The translations under genes were made by a program, and so were the position numbers. This document shows positions 33,121-45,714 of a DNA stretch of 64,000 nt, in pieces (within the stretch, counting starts at the first letter, position 1; every line of letters begins with the position of its first letter). The DNA comes from Leptodactylus fallax (lineage: Eukaryota > Chordata > Amphibia > Anura > Leptodactylidae): NCBI GenBank assembly GCA_947044405.1, contig CAMRHE010000196.1, positions 1,781,001 to 1,845,000 of the forward strand, in the 5' to 3' direction. The notes beneath the pieces are model-generated. The model was not told the DNA's origin. It saw nothing but the letters and a program-made list of their open reading frames with translations, and did not search any database.

Positions 33121-34061
33121 TCACCAAAATGGTTTAGGTGGTTTAGGACATGTCATAGCGTAGAGTGTCAGTATAGAGCCGGGGTCAGGACCTTTTATGT
33201 ACGGTGCACCAATTTTTTTTTTAAAAATTCAAAGATGAAAGCAGTCCGTGTGCCATGCAGTAACTGTAGGGATGTTGACCTCCTACATGAAAGTTATATA
33301 ATTCACACCGTAACCAATTTATGGTTGATTAAACTTCCATTTCAATGCGATCCTTTTCCATGACCTTTTTTTTGTGCAACGATGATTCTTCTGTAGTGGA
33401 TAGGACTTTTGGCATACCATAATACTTAGAGTGATCTGCAGTAAGCCATCTTTTGTGGGGGCAGAGCATGTCCCTTACATAGCCCATTCTTTTTTGTTGC
33501 ATACACCAATACAAATCTATCCACCCTTGTTAAACTGAACAAACACCTACTTTGCTCAGCTGCCATATCATACTTTAATTTTGCACCTGCTTCAAGTTAC
33601 AAAAACATATTGCCTGGGCAATTGTTACCGTCCGACAAGGCTAGCTAACAGCCCGGGCACTAGGATGCCATGCTTCCTCCCCTCTGATTGTGTCTACATG
33701 GTCCATGAGAGAGAGGGATTGCTTGGAGCAGCAGCATTTTAAACATTAGAGAGAACCCTGTGCCAAGCATATATGCCTGAAATGGTGCCGGAGGTTGCTG
33801 ACCCCTGGTGTAGAGTAACTACATATAGATGGTCTGCTCTCCACTGGGACAAAAACCAGTCCATTTTTGTGATCATGTCCTACAACAAGTTTGTTGGAAA
33901 GGGTGGGGTATATACACCATGGCATAACTAGAGACCGCATTGTACAGTATGGAGTTAGGTGAAAGGGGAGGATTTGCCACCAGCAGCAGCAGTAATGTAG
34001 GTATACATACTTGTCAAAAGTTGCTAGTGGCAAAATTTACACCAAAAACTGTTGTACATGC
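33121..34061. other. Unassigned intron sequence
   Basis: No exon or clear element. CCTTGTCGGACGG-type GC patches near 33630 are isolated. Confidence 0.4.
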
Positions 34062-34352
34062 CTTAGGCTAAATCCCCCCATTGCAAAAACGCTGCGTTTT
34101 ACGTTACCTGCAAAGTGGATCCCATCCACACATTGTAGAAAATACCAGCAATAGAAAAGCTCAGCATGTCAATTATACTTGTGGAAATGCTGGCATTTTC
34201 CATATAGGTATAATGGAGCAGAAAGTCCCAGAGGAAAATTCTGCAAAATCGCAATGAAAAATACTGCGGAAAAAAATGTAATGCGTTTACTCTGCGTTTT
34301 TTTTTTCTGCAGTGTTTTTCTTGCTGCACTTCGCTACGTGGGGCTTTAGACT
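34062..34352. mobile_element. Foldback MITE of the GGCCCC...GCGG family
   Basis: It starts TTAGGCTAAATCCCCCCATTGC and ends CTTCGCTACGTGGGGCTTTAG. The interior has GTTACCTGCAAAGTGGATCCC, ATTATACTTGTGGAAATGCTGG and TTCCATATAGGTATAAT, as in the other long copies. Confidence 0.65.
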
Positions 34353-35442
34353 TATACCATATTTACAGTCATTTTAGGCACTTTTTATGATTTAGAGTAT
34401 GGCTTAGTGACAAGGGTGTATGTCCTTGCAGAAAAAGGGTGTGGCCTAAAATATGATTGTGTGCCAAACAGTACATCAAGAATATGTCTAAGTAATGTTG
34501 TTTAAATTCAAAGTGAACTTTAGCTAAAGTTGCTAAATTGTATGAGTTAAGGGAAGCAGCACCAAAATAACTTCTAAACCACTTATATGCTGATGTAGGG
34601 CAGGTTAGTGACATATGAATATACCTTTCTTGTGTCAAAGTGCAATCTTGCTGCCAAGACAATGAACTTTTATTCATATGCAAGTAAGCTGTTTGGTGCA
34701 CTCATGGTGGGGCCACACCTGCTGGAGCACCATTCTTTTCTGGTTGCCATCTAGTTCTGCCCTCCAAAATGAAAGACTGACATGTCCCATGGATAGCAAT
34801 TTGCAGTGATGGTAAGAGAAAGTGGTTCTCCAGCGGGTTTGGCTCCACCCCCATTGCATGAAACAGTTCATTTGCACATGAATAAAAAGCTAAATTCCTA
34901 AGCAGAAAAATGATACTATGATACAAGTGAGGTATGTGTAGTAATGCCGCTAACTGCCCCTACAATAGCATATAAGTGGTGTAAGGATTCTTTCAGCCAT
35001 CAAAACCGACATAGATGCCATGTGAATAGACCCATTGCAACTCATGGATTCTATAGTGGCCATGTGAATAAGGGCCATCTGTGCATTTGCATGGACTCAC
35101 ACAGCTGTTTTTCACAGCCATTAGGTGCATAAGGCCTAGAAGTGGTTTTGGTGGCAAACTCACCGATACCCACAGGAATCAGCAAAGTTGTGATCTGTGT
35201 TGCTCATATTGAAAAGTTGATTTAGTATGGCAGATGCGAACCTGGGCAAAATCTCTCTCTAAGTAATAAAATAGTTCTCTTGCCCTAAGAACTACTATTT
35301 ATGTTTTTGTAGGGACAACATTTGTGTACCTCTATTGTGTTTGTGTGTGGTCAGTGGGTGATGTGGTTGGATTGTATTGATTTATCCCACTCTATTTTTG
35401 ACATGAAGGTTGGAGTCACACATAGTTTTTGATGGAGTTTTT
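34353..35442. other. Unassigned intron sequence
   Basis: Overlapping minus frames at 34369-34926 have no domain or splice context. TTGCTATCCATGG-type words and CACTTATATGC/GCATATAAGTGG inverted pairs suggest an old foldback repeat at about 34580-34980. Confidence 0.35.
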
Positions 35443-35736
35443 TTAAAGGGGTTATCCTGCGAAGTGAAAACAGGAGGACCTTTCTCCCACTGTACATTTA
35501 ACTTGATCGCAGCCAGGCTGAATGTGGGCATGACTGGTGGTGGACAGTCATTTTCTTCAATGGGAGTGCCAGAGATAGCTGAAGTGCAGCATTGTGCTAT
35601 CTCCAGCACTCCCATTGAAGTAAATGGGTGCACCATCCACCGCCAGTCATGCCCACCTTCAGCCTGGCTGAGGTCAGGCTGAATGTGCACCGGGAGAAAA
35701 GTCCACACATTTTTGCTTCATTGGATAACCCCTTGA
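35443..35736. mobile_element. T2-type MITE, GTTATCCTGCGAAGT family
   Basis: It starts TTAAAGGGGTTATCCTGCGAAG and ends CATTGGATAACCCCTTGA (eroded TTAA). Internal arms: GGAGTGCCAGAGATAGC/GCTATCTCCAGCACTCCC and TTCAGCCTGGCTG/CAGCCAGGCTGAA. Overlapping ORFs on both strands are products of the palindrome. It is a sister copy of 21058-21312. Confidence 0.75.
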
Positions 35737-35960
35737 GGGTAAGGCCCCACATTGCGGAAATGCCGCAGAAAGAAAATGTTGCACTTTACAGTACCAGCAA
35801 AGTGGTAATATCATCGACACATTGTGGAAAAATAAAGCTGCGGAAAAGCCGTGTTTTCAGAAATGCTTGCGTTTTCAAGTGTAGCTGGTTAATTTTAGCT
35901 GTGGAATGGAAAGTGTTTTCTCTATAACTTTAACGGGAAGGAAAAAAGCTGAGAAAACTG
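35737..35960. mobile_element. Foldback MITE, partial
   Basis: It starts TAAGGCCCCACATTGCGGAAA and contains CTTTACAGTACCAGCAAAGTGG and ACATTGTGGAAAAATAA. The right end is missing or fused to the next copy. Confidence 0.55.
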
Positions 35961-35974
35961 CAACAAAAATTTAA

Positions 35975-36165
35975 TTTGGCGAAAGCCCCACATTGCAGAA
36001 ACGCTGCATTTTTTTGTTGCAGTATTGCGGAGGTTTTTTTGAGCCAAAGTCAGGAGTGGATTTACCATCTAAGAGATTCTCCACTCCTGACTTTGGCTCA
36101 AAAAAAACACAGCAAATTCTGCAACAAAAAACTCTGCGTTTCCGCATTGTGGGGCCTTAGCCTTA
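35975..36165. mobile_element. Foldback MITE, ~190 bp palindromic
   Basis: AAGCCCCACATTGCAGAAACGC at the left and GCGTTTCCGCATTGTGGGGC at the right. Inner arms TTTTTTTGAGCCAAAGTCAGG and CCTGACTTTGGCTCAAAAAAA are perfect inverses. It is the same short subfamily as 12365-12568. Confidence 0.8.
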
Positions 36166-37815
36166 AAAGCGCAATGAGAATAGAAGTCTCAGATTTTCCT
36201 TCTGTTTGCATCCAATCATGGATTTGGCTAGTAAATCTTACAAAAAGACTATATAACCCCAGCCTTAGTTTAGCTCACCTTGTTCAAGTAGCTATATGGT
36301 TAAAGAAATATTTTTTTTATTTTGTTTTTAGTTTTATTACTATGTACAGAAAGTAGAACACAAAACATATCATCAAGGTCTAATAGTTCTGTGAATGCAC
36401 CAATAAGAAACAAACCTTTGTGTTGGGGTTGTCTTCTACTGGAGTGTTGAGGTCCATTATTGTGTAAGACCCTGATGGTAGGACATTATTGAACAATACC
36501 TAATGCTCCGAAAAGTGTGTTGATGGTGATTTATGGTGTTACCCAGCACACAAGGGAAACATCCGTTTCTTATTTGAGTGCAGGGGATTGTATTCCGCCG
36601 CTAATTTCATTATCTTTTTGTATTAGAAAATGCAGAGCATCTTTACAGCTGCCATAGTGAAGGTACACTAGCTTCTATACGGCAAGAAACGTTTTGTCCT
36701 TCCTAAGCTAGATAAACCCATGAGAATTAGTATTTCCTATCCTGCACAGACTTTCCTATCTATAATTATGTATCTATAAGCTCCCTGTAAGACAGACACC
36801 GAAGATGCAAAAATAGTCAAATTACATCCAAGCTTATCACAAGTCCTCATTTGCCTTGTTAGTGTATCATTCGACGCCTTCATAAATGATCTAACATATG
36901 GTTGTAGTATTTTCTCAGTGTAACGCGTACCAACCCTGTTCCTGTCTGAATCTACTTCAAGATACATTGTTAATATCTGTTATTTCATTTCATTTCTTTG
37001 TGGCCTTCAGCAAAAAAAACAAACTGTAAAAATCAGTAAAATTATTCCAGAACCTAAAATTGAATATTCAAAGAACGACCTAAAAACTTGACCAATAGAA
37101 GCTGTAAACTAAACACCAATTTGGGTGCACTAGCAACAACATTTAAAGAAGCTTCTGTATTATTTAGACATTTCTGAAAACACTGAATAAATAATAAAAA
37201 ATTGTAAAAGCCCCCGAAAACACAAATTCCATGAACCTGGGAGCCCTTCATTTAATTAGTATTCACTGTAAGCAGTTAATCACCACCGAAAAGCTCCCAG
37301 AGACAAAACAACTTGTTTAGCTTGTCAGCATCTGGGAGTCGGAGGTGTTGAAACATGACTGCTTGTATCTAGGCCTGAATTGTATAGATGAGGAGAAGAA
37401 GCAGCGCCTGAGTCTCTCCGGCGTACCAACAGCTCCCCTTACTGTGCACTGCAACAAATGTTCCTCCGTGCCTGCTTGCCGCCTGCTTCATACAGCTGAG
37501 CAACTTTGGTTCTCTCCAGCTTACACCTTGCCAGTGTGGCATGTGAGACTCCCAGTGGAAGCTGCAGAACATTAATGTTTACACATATATTTAATTATAG
37601 ACATCTGGAGGCCAAAGAATACACCAAGTTTTAGTGAAACGGAACATTTGCTGCGAGCTCCTTCCAGCATCTTGTTATTACAGGTGCTTGTCTAATTGGG
37701 TCTGAATCAAATCAGTTATTTGATAACATAGAAACGCAAATACAAATTGTCATAGAAGCAAAATGAAGGCTTTACATATAACACAATATGCTACACAATA
37801 TACATAATGTAATGA
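36166..37815. other. Unassigned intron sequence with a GC-richer block
   Basis: No exon supported. At about 37280-37575 the sequence is clearly less AT-rich and looks unique, with an open frame on each strand (37345-37575, 37369-37572). Without splice sites or domain matches it cannot be called coding; it could be a conserved non-coding element. Confidence 0.35.
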
Positions 37816-37818
37816 GCC

Positions 37819-38000
37819 ACAGCAGTATAGAGGTTAATGCTGTTACTGTTTAGCATCAGGGCTATGGGTTTGATCTAGCAAGGTCACGGTTTGCATGGTA
37901 TTTGTATATTCCTCCCCTGTTTGCATGAGTCACTGCCGGAGTTTTCTAGTTTGGTCTCACAGTCCAAAATATGCAATGATGTGAGTGGATGTTTTCCCTG
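37819..38000 (+). repeat. tRNA-derived SINE relic
   Basis: It reads like a decayed V-SINE/HE1-type element: CAGTATAGAGGTTAATGCTG (tRNA head with an A-box-like part), GGGTTTGATCTAG (B-box-like), then TTTGTATATTCCTCCCCTG, TTTGCATGAGTCACTGCCGG and TCACAGTCCAAAATATGCA, the conserved central domain seen in fish and frog SINEs. Confidence 0.6.
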
Positions 38001-38596
38001 TACACTGTGTTATGGTGTTTTAGAGCTAATAAGGGGGCAGGAATGTGTTTTGGTTTTAGCCCCTTATATATATTACATGGTGTATGAATAAACCCTACCT
38101 GTAATTATTATACAACATATTTCTGTAGACATTTCTGCATCTGTTCCTTTCATATACTGTAATTGGAGCTTGCAGAAATCCATGCACTTGCCGATTAAAA
38201 CATCTCCATACAGATTTCCAGGCAAGAAATTTTTGCAACAGATCTGCTGCATGTGAAAATACCCATACTATAGTGATGGTTCCCTATGATTCATGGAATA
38301 TCTGGCAGTATTTGCATTATACTGTATGTATTGTCACTATTATAGCTGTGCTCAACTCCAGCTTTGTCATTGCCATGCAGAACAATGAGGATCAATCTAA
38401 TGGATCATAAATTCTTTAATAAAGACAGACTATCTATTCTACTTGAAATAGCAATGGCCTGCACAGAGAACCAGTTTAATCCATTGACAGATGATAGTGT
38501 GCTGTAAAAGACTGTACTCTGAGGATGTAAGTGCAGGGAATCTAATCTTCTTTTAGAGATTAGTATATTATTGGTAGGACTTCAACTTTACATTTG

Positions 38597-38815
38597 GGTG
38601 TTTTAGGCTAAAAAAATTGCGATAGAAATGCATTGTGTTTTTTTCCGCAGTGTTTTTCATTGCATTTTCGCAGAGTTTTGATCTATAGACTCTCTGTCCC
38701 TATTATACTTATACAGAAAACGCCAGCGTTTATGCAAGTATAATTGACAGGCTGCGATTTTCAAAATTTTACACTTTGCAGGTAATGTAAAACATAACGT
38801 GGGCCCTGTCCTTCG
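38597..38815. mobile_element. Foldback MITE of the GGCCCC...GCGG family, eroded
   Basis: It contains GCATTGTGTTTTTTTCCGCAG, GTCCCTATTATACTTATAC, AAGTATAATTGACAGGCTGCG, CACTTTGCAGGTAATGTAAAA and ACGTGGGCCC. Both ends are degraded. Confidence 0.5.
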
Positions 38816-38816
38816 G

Positions 38817-39093
38817 TATGTTCACATGGCTGAATTTGAAGCTGAATTTAAGGTGGATTCCTCCTCAAAATACGCCTCAAATTCCGCCTTCAATCTGCAT
38901 CCCATTCATTTCAATGGAAAAAATAAGCATCATGCTTGATCTTCAGGCAGATTCCGCCTGAGATCATCCAATGAAGTGAATGGCAGGCTGAGTGGTGTGG
39001 AATTTGCAAATTCTGTGGCAGATTCCACAGTGGAATTTGGTCAAGCATAAAAATTCACCTTCATATAAATTCCGCCACGTAAACATACCCTTA
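38817..39093. mobile_element. MITE-like repeat with GTATGTTCACAT ends
   Basis: The left end GGTATGTTCACATGGCTGAA inverts roughly to the right end CCACGTAAACATACCC. Words AATTCCGCC, TCATTTCAATGGA, AAGCATCATGCTTGATCTTC and GATTCCGCCTGAG repeat those at 27225-27460. Confidence 0.55.
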
Positions 39094-39137
39094 CATATAC
39101 AAAATTTTATCTTCAGGTAATTGTAAAGTTTATAATA

Positions 39138-39355
39138 AGGCTACGGTCACACTAGCGCTGTGTGACCGTTTGGGGATTCCGTCCACCATTCCTCTTGAAA
39201 AATGCAGACAGAAAAGTCCTGCAATAGGGTGGACCCCATTATAGTCTATGGAGTCCACAGGTAATCGCTTTTTAAGCATATTGGGTTTCCGTTTTTCTGG
39301 TCCCCAAGCGGACCTGAAGAACGTGAACCCCAACACTAGTGTGAACCTAGCATAA
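39138..39355. mobile_element. Foldback repeat with GGTCACACTAGCG end
   Basis: The left end AAGGCTACGGTCACACTAGCG inverts to CACTAGTGTGAACCTAGCAT. The interior GGTGGACCCCATTATAGTC...GGAGTCC is shared with 29686-29952. Confidence 0.6.
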
Positions 39356-39544
39356 TAAAGGATATTAACAATAAACTCATTTAGTTTAGATACTTGTATT
39401 CTCTATGATATATCAATTCTGGAACATATTTTCACACTGTGCAAAATCACAAAAAGATATGCACACCTCCTTTCGTAGTTAATTCCCCTATAGGGTAGGG
39501 TGCCAGGGCTCAGTGCGACGGCAGCTGAACAACTTACTGAGCGG

Positions 39545-39600
39545 TATACAGACATCCCGCAGTTGAAGGTCGGTAAGACCGAAACGTTCGGGGTCTGTTG
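39545..39600 (+). ncRNA. Hammerhead-like fold with a degenerate core
   Basis: Helix I pairs ACAGAC(AT)CCCG (39549-39560 region) with CGGGGTCTGT (to 39598). Helix II is GGTC-GGTAA-GACC (39568-39580), followed by GAAA (39581-39584) and the near-palindrome AACGTT. The first core box reads CAGTTGA instead of CTGATGA, so two core positions are changed. The architecture is hammerhead; activity of this copy is unlikely. Confidence 0.5.
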
Positions 39601-39769
39601 ACATTTGATGCCTAAACCGCTGTTTATGTAACAATATGCTGCCATATGATATATGATTTTATAAAGATGTCATAATAAAGTTTGTTCTATAAATTTTCAA
39701 TATTGGAGTGCCGGAGATGACTTTTTGCATATTTAGAAACATCACTGTGCCATTCTTCTGTTATTTTTA

Positions 39770-40018
39770 TTGGAAATTTATGAATAATTTGCCATTGGGG
39801 TGTTACCACTTCCCTTCTCAAAGGCATGTGGACTGTGACAGAGTGTGTAGGGAAATGCCCTCGACTGGTAACACTCATTTGTTTTGTTTTTTTTCCTACA
39901 ACAAATAACAGGAACAGCATAACAATAGAGATATTTTTTTTTCTTTTTTTTGTTCTGTTACATTATGCAGTATGTAAGTATTTACTAAAACATTCAGGAG
40001 AGCTGAGGGGTCCTTTTT
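39770..40018. mobile_element. T2-like MITE, TTAAAAAGGACCCCTC end, truncated
   Basis: The right end TACTAAAACATTCAGGAGAGC...GGTCCTTTTTAA matches the right end of 13350-13667. The inside also matches in type (GTGTGTAGGGAAATGCCCTCG, TGGTAACACTC). The left end is unclear. Confidence 0.45.
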
Positions 40019-40113
40019 AATGAATATCTGATGATGCAATAAAATTTTATTTATGTTCAGGTTAAACTTGAAAATTTTTACAGCTTCAATGCATCTATAT
40101 ATATATATATATA

Positions 40114-41731
40114 CAGTACAGACCAAAAGTTTGGACACACCTTCTCATTCCAAGAGTTTTCTGTATTTTCATGACTATAAAAATTGTAGATTCACACTGA
40201 AGGCATCAAAACTATGAATTAACACATGTGGAATTATATACTTAACAAAAAAGTGTGAAACAACTGAAAATATGTCTTATATTCTAGGTTCTTCAAAGTA
40301 GCCACCTTTTGCTTTGATTACTGCTTTGCACACTCTTGGCATTCTCTTGATGAGCTTCAAGAGATAGTCACCTGAAATGGTTTTCACTTCACAGGTGTGC
40401 CCTGTCAGTTTTAATAAGTAGGATTTCTTGCCTTATAAATGGGGTTGGGACCATTAGTTGTGTTGTTCAGAAGTCAGGTGGATACACAACTGAATGGAGT
40501 GTTAGAATTTGTATTATGGCAAGAAAAAAGCAGCTAAGTAAAGAAAAATGAGTGGTCATCATTACTTTAAGAAATGAAGGTCAGTCAGTCCGAAAAATTG
40601 GGAAAATTTTGAAAGTGTCCCCAAGTGCAGTGGCCAAAACCATCAAGCGCTACAAAGAAACTGGCTCACATGAGGACCGCCCCAGGAAAGGAAGACCAAG
40701 AGTCACCTCTGCTGCGGAGGATAAGTTCATCCGAGTCACCAGCCTCAGAAATCGCAGGTTAACAGCAGCTCAGATTAGAGACCAGGTCAATACCACACAG
40801 AGTTCTAGCAGCAGACACATCTCTACAACAACTATTAAGAGGAGACTGTGTGCAGCAGGCCTTCATGGTAAAATTGCTGCTAGGAAACCACTGCTAAGGA
40901 CAGGCAACAAGCAGAAGAGACCTGTTTGGGCTAAAAAACACAAGGAATGGACATTAGACCTGTGGAAATCTGTGCTTTGGTCTGATGAGTCCAAATTTGA
41001 GATCTTTGGTTCCAACCACCGTGTCTTTGTGCGACGCAGAAAAGGTGAATGAATGGACTCTACATGCCTGGTTCCCACTGTGAAGCATGGAGGAGGAGGT
41101 GTGATGGTGTGGGGGTGCTTTGCTGGTGACACTGTTGGGGATTTATTCAAAATTGAAGGAATACTGAACCAGCATGGTTACCACAGCATCTTGCAGCGGC
41201 ATGCAATTCCATCCGGTTTGCGTTTAGTTGGACCATTATTTATTTTTCAACAGGACAATGACCCCAAACACACTTCCAGACTGTGTAAGGGCTATCTGAC
41301 CAAGAAGTAGAGTGATGGGGTGCTATGCCAGATGACCTGGCCTCCACAGTCACCAGACCTGAACCCAATCGAGATGGTTTGGGGTGAGCTGGACCGCAGA
41401 GTGAAGGCAAAAGGGCCAACAAGTGCTAAGCATCTCTGGGAACTCCTTCAAGACTGTTGGAAGACCATTTCAGGTGACTAGCTCTTGAAGCTCATCAAGA
41501 GAATGCCAAGAGTGTGCAAAGCAGTAATCAAAGCAAAAGTTGGCTACTTTGAAGAACCTAGAATATAAGACATATTTTCAGATGTTTCACACTTTTTTGT
41601 TAAGTATATAATTCCACATGTGTTAATTCATAGTTTTGATGCCTTCAGTGTGAATCTACAATTTTTATAGTTATGAAAATACAGAAAACTCTTGGAATGA
41701 GAAGGTGTGTCCAAACTTTTGGTCTATACTG
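40114..41731 (+). mobile_element. Tc1-like transposon, 1618 bp, long inverted repeats
   Basis: It starts CAGTACAGACCAAAAGTTTGG and ends CCAAACTTTTGGTCTATACTG, with TA at 40112-40113 and 41732-41733. It sits in an (AT)n run. The inverted arms extend about 268 bp (40114-40381 against 41464-41731), long enough for the right arm to overlap the last part of the transposase gene. The arms are highly similar. Full length but inactive: see the transposase entry. Confidence 0.9.
40516..41568 (+). pseudogene. Tc1-like transposase, full length with four in-frame stops
   Basis: Starts at ATG 40516 (MARKKQLSKEK) and stays in one frame for 350 codons to TAA at 41566. It has an N-terminal paired-like HTH (about 12-120: SVRKIGKILKVSPSAVAKTI, then a GRPR-like linker RKGRPR) and an RNase H-like DDE domain with D157 (WSDES), D247 (QQDNDP) and E286 (SPDLNPIE). 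There are 38 residues between D247 and E286, the spacing of the DD38E (Intruder) group, not the usual DD34E. Internal stops: TGA 40549, TGA 41050, TAG 41308, TAG 41479. Both TGAs sit where CGA would fit, so CpG decay is likely. No indels are visible. Confidence 0.9.
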
Positions 41732-41737
41732 TATATA

Positions 41738-41773
<36 letters not shown>

Positions 41774-42490
41774 AGCATGTTTACAAATAGTGTTGTTTAC
41801 AAATATTCCGTTTTTTTGTGTTTTACTCTCCTGTGCAGGCCTATATATTTCTATGCAGAGACTTAGCTACATGGGTGACAGCTGCAACTTGTCCCTATGC
41901 CGGGGGGCCTACCCTCACCAAACACTGTTTGCTAAAGCAATTCTAGCAGAATCCTGTAGCTGTTGGCTCGCAAAGAAACCCACATACGCTTTCATGTAAT
42001 CTGGCATTGTGATTAGATATGTGTGTGGCAGGGAGGAGGACCTTTTGCTACTCTTCACTCACTTACCTGGCCAGCCCAGAAGTCCAGACAATAGTGTATA
42101 TAGGTAATAAGTTTGTTCAGCCCTAATACGGTATATCTTCTTGTTCCTTATCCATATGAGATTGAAGAGCCCAAAGGAGTTACATGTATAATAATGCTTT
42201 TCCAGGTTTTCATGCCCTGGACTTGTCTGCTGCTAAGAGAAATTGCTCTCTAATTCATAGAGCGTTCAGCTGAAAGCTCCCTTATTGTATAGGGATTAGG
42301 TTTATAACCAATCTACTGCTGACAGACTCCCTATAAACAATCAATTGTTTAAGATCTAATAGAAGTCAGTAGCAGCTGACTTGGCGACATGGTTTTCAGC
42401 CATATCCTGACTGCATCATGGCCATGTCTGGCCTTGCCGTAAAGAAACACTCCCACAAAAAGTTGTCACACTGGTAATGCAGATGGTATA
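41732..42490. other. Unassigned intron sequence between two Tc1 elements
   Basis: It begins with the remainder of an (AT)n run and a poly(T) tract at about 41742-41769. No exon or repeat family was recognised in the rest. Confidence 0.45.
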
Positions 42491-44129
<1,639 letters not shown>

Positions 44130-44846
44130 TAAATAGCATTGCAAAATTATACGCTCTGTTCTGGTCCGAGCTTCTACCACACTAACTGTTTTGTTGTTGA
44201 GCAGGGATAGACAGGTGGACATTGGGGGAAAGTTGACAGTTGGGGTATGATAACAAGTACAGGGGGCCCAAGTTGAACTCATGTTACTGGGTCCATGAGC
44301 CTTTAGCTATGTACCTGTTTCTGTGGTTAGAGATATACATATTTATGTCAATTTGTCTTACTACTTAATAGAGAGAATAACTGCACAGTCAGTATACACA
44401 GGCTTTGTCTGTGCTCTGATCCCTAGTAGACACACAGTTCTGCCATGTAGTTGTAGACACAAAACGGTATATTTTTAAGACTTTTTACAAAGTTGCTTTG
44501 TTAGAGGATATTTTGGCTACAAAATTCTTCATAACATTCCATCATTCCATGGGAACAGAGGGCCCTGTACTAACTAAGCTTCTTCATACTAGTTTCAAGT
44601 CCCCAGATCGGCTGTATATGAGGTTTACTTCAGTGCTGTATAGTTTGTCAGTGAGGTCTTTCTAACATGAATGTATTGTGTGTGTTCCTATTTCCCTAAT
44701 ATATTTTGTCAAATATAAAATACCATAAGGGTAGATTTACACTGAGTACCACTAGTAGTTTTAATATAAACTAGCCCAGGTTTTCCTATCTGGTTGCCTC
44801 ATAAACTACGGTATACTGTTTTATACTTTATGTTTTCTTATTGTAG
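44130..44846. other. Unassigned intron sequence before the third atg10 exon
   Basis: No element was recognised. The last ~20 bases form the pyrimidine-rich acceptor of the exon at 44847. Confidence 0.45.
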
Positions 44847-44944
44847 ATGGAACACCCCTAACACTAAATGCAATATGGGACAGGGTACATGACAGCTATA
44901 AACCCCGGCTTCTACATGGACCATGGGAAACTATTACTCAGCAA
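44847..44944 (+). CDS. atg10: atg10 internal exon (C-terminal half of the E2-like domain)
   Basis: This is a 98-bp exon, entered at phase 1 and left at phase 0, with acceptor TTTTCTTATTGTAG and donor GTAAGA at 44945. With the G from the previous exon it reads 33 codons starting DGTPLTLNAIWDRVHDSYK and ending HGPWETITQQ. Vertebrate ATG10 has DG.PLTL.DIWE.VH..YK..LL.GPWDTITQQ here. The phase-0 end is where the human protein continues EHPILGQPFF and reaches the catalytic Cys of the HPC motif; that exon was looked for and not found in the remaining 19 kb. The coding frame is intact, so the locus looks functional. Confidence 0.97.
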
Positions 44945-44977
44945 GTAAGACTAACAGTTTTCTTTCTATCTTTCTAA

Positions 44978-45200
44978 GTGCCTGTTCACACGACTGAGAA
45001 CCTAGATCTGTGAAAAAATACAACATGCTCTATTTTTTCACAGATTGGACTATCAGGACTGTTTTCACCCACTGAGGTGAATGGATCCATGTGAAAAAGG
45101 ATTGGTGTGTGACTAAAGCCTTTCTTAGGCTACTTTCACACCACAGTTTATAAAACTTTTGTCTATATGCACTGGGAAAGCTCCCTGGACATATGGTAAA
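44978..45200. repeat. Foldback repeat pair with TTCACAC ends
   Basis: TGCCTGTTCACACGACTGAG at the left, a TCTGTGAAAAAATA/TATTTTTTCACAGA hairpin in the middle, and GGCTACTTTCACACCACAG following. Non-coding MITE-like. Confidence 0.45.
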
Positions 45201-45446
45201 CGGATCCATAGAATCCCAATTATCCAGCAGAGGCCGAAATAGCTACTGTTTGGTTGGTATTTGGTGGGCTTCTCATTTTTTGCTGCATGGCTGTGCTATT
45301 TCATGCAGTTGCATCAAATTTAACATGGGTACCTATGAGTGCAGAAAAAAAACCAACCATTTTTGTAATAAATCCTTTTTTCTTTTCCTTGAATTGGTTG
45401 CATTTCACATTAATAGACCCCAATACTTAACTTTTGTGTGCATAAC

Positions 45447-45706
45447 CAGGGGCGTAACTTGAGGGGGTGCAGTCGCACCAGGGCCCAGGAGCCTTGGGCC
45501 CATAAGAACTGGCATCAGTATTGAGATTGCAGCTTCCATCTGGCACATAAGCCAAGGAGACCCACAGATTACCCTAACCACACTGAGGTTGATTAAACTC
45601 CTTAGCACCTGTAACCATCACTATCAAGAATTCGCTGTAGGGATGAGGTAGGGGGCCCCGAACAAAAGATTGTACCGGGGCCCAGAAGACTTTAGCTACG
45701 CCACTG
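45447..45706. mobile_element. hAT MITE, 260 bp, perfect 8-bp duplication
   Basis: It starts CAGGGGCGTAACTTGAGGG and ends TTTAGCTACGCCACTG, flanked by TGCATAAC at 45439-45446 and 45707-45714. Next to both ends lie GGGCCC-rich blocks. It is non-coding; it belongs with the CAGGG.C.TA.CT relatives at 3417 and 6645. Confidence 0.9.
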
Positions 45707-45714
45707 TGCATAAC

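Noticed and set aside
37819..38000. Possible functional tRNA gene
   Set aside because: Box-B-like sequence is present, but no cloverleaf forms and the downstream part matches the SINE central domain.
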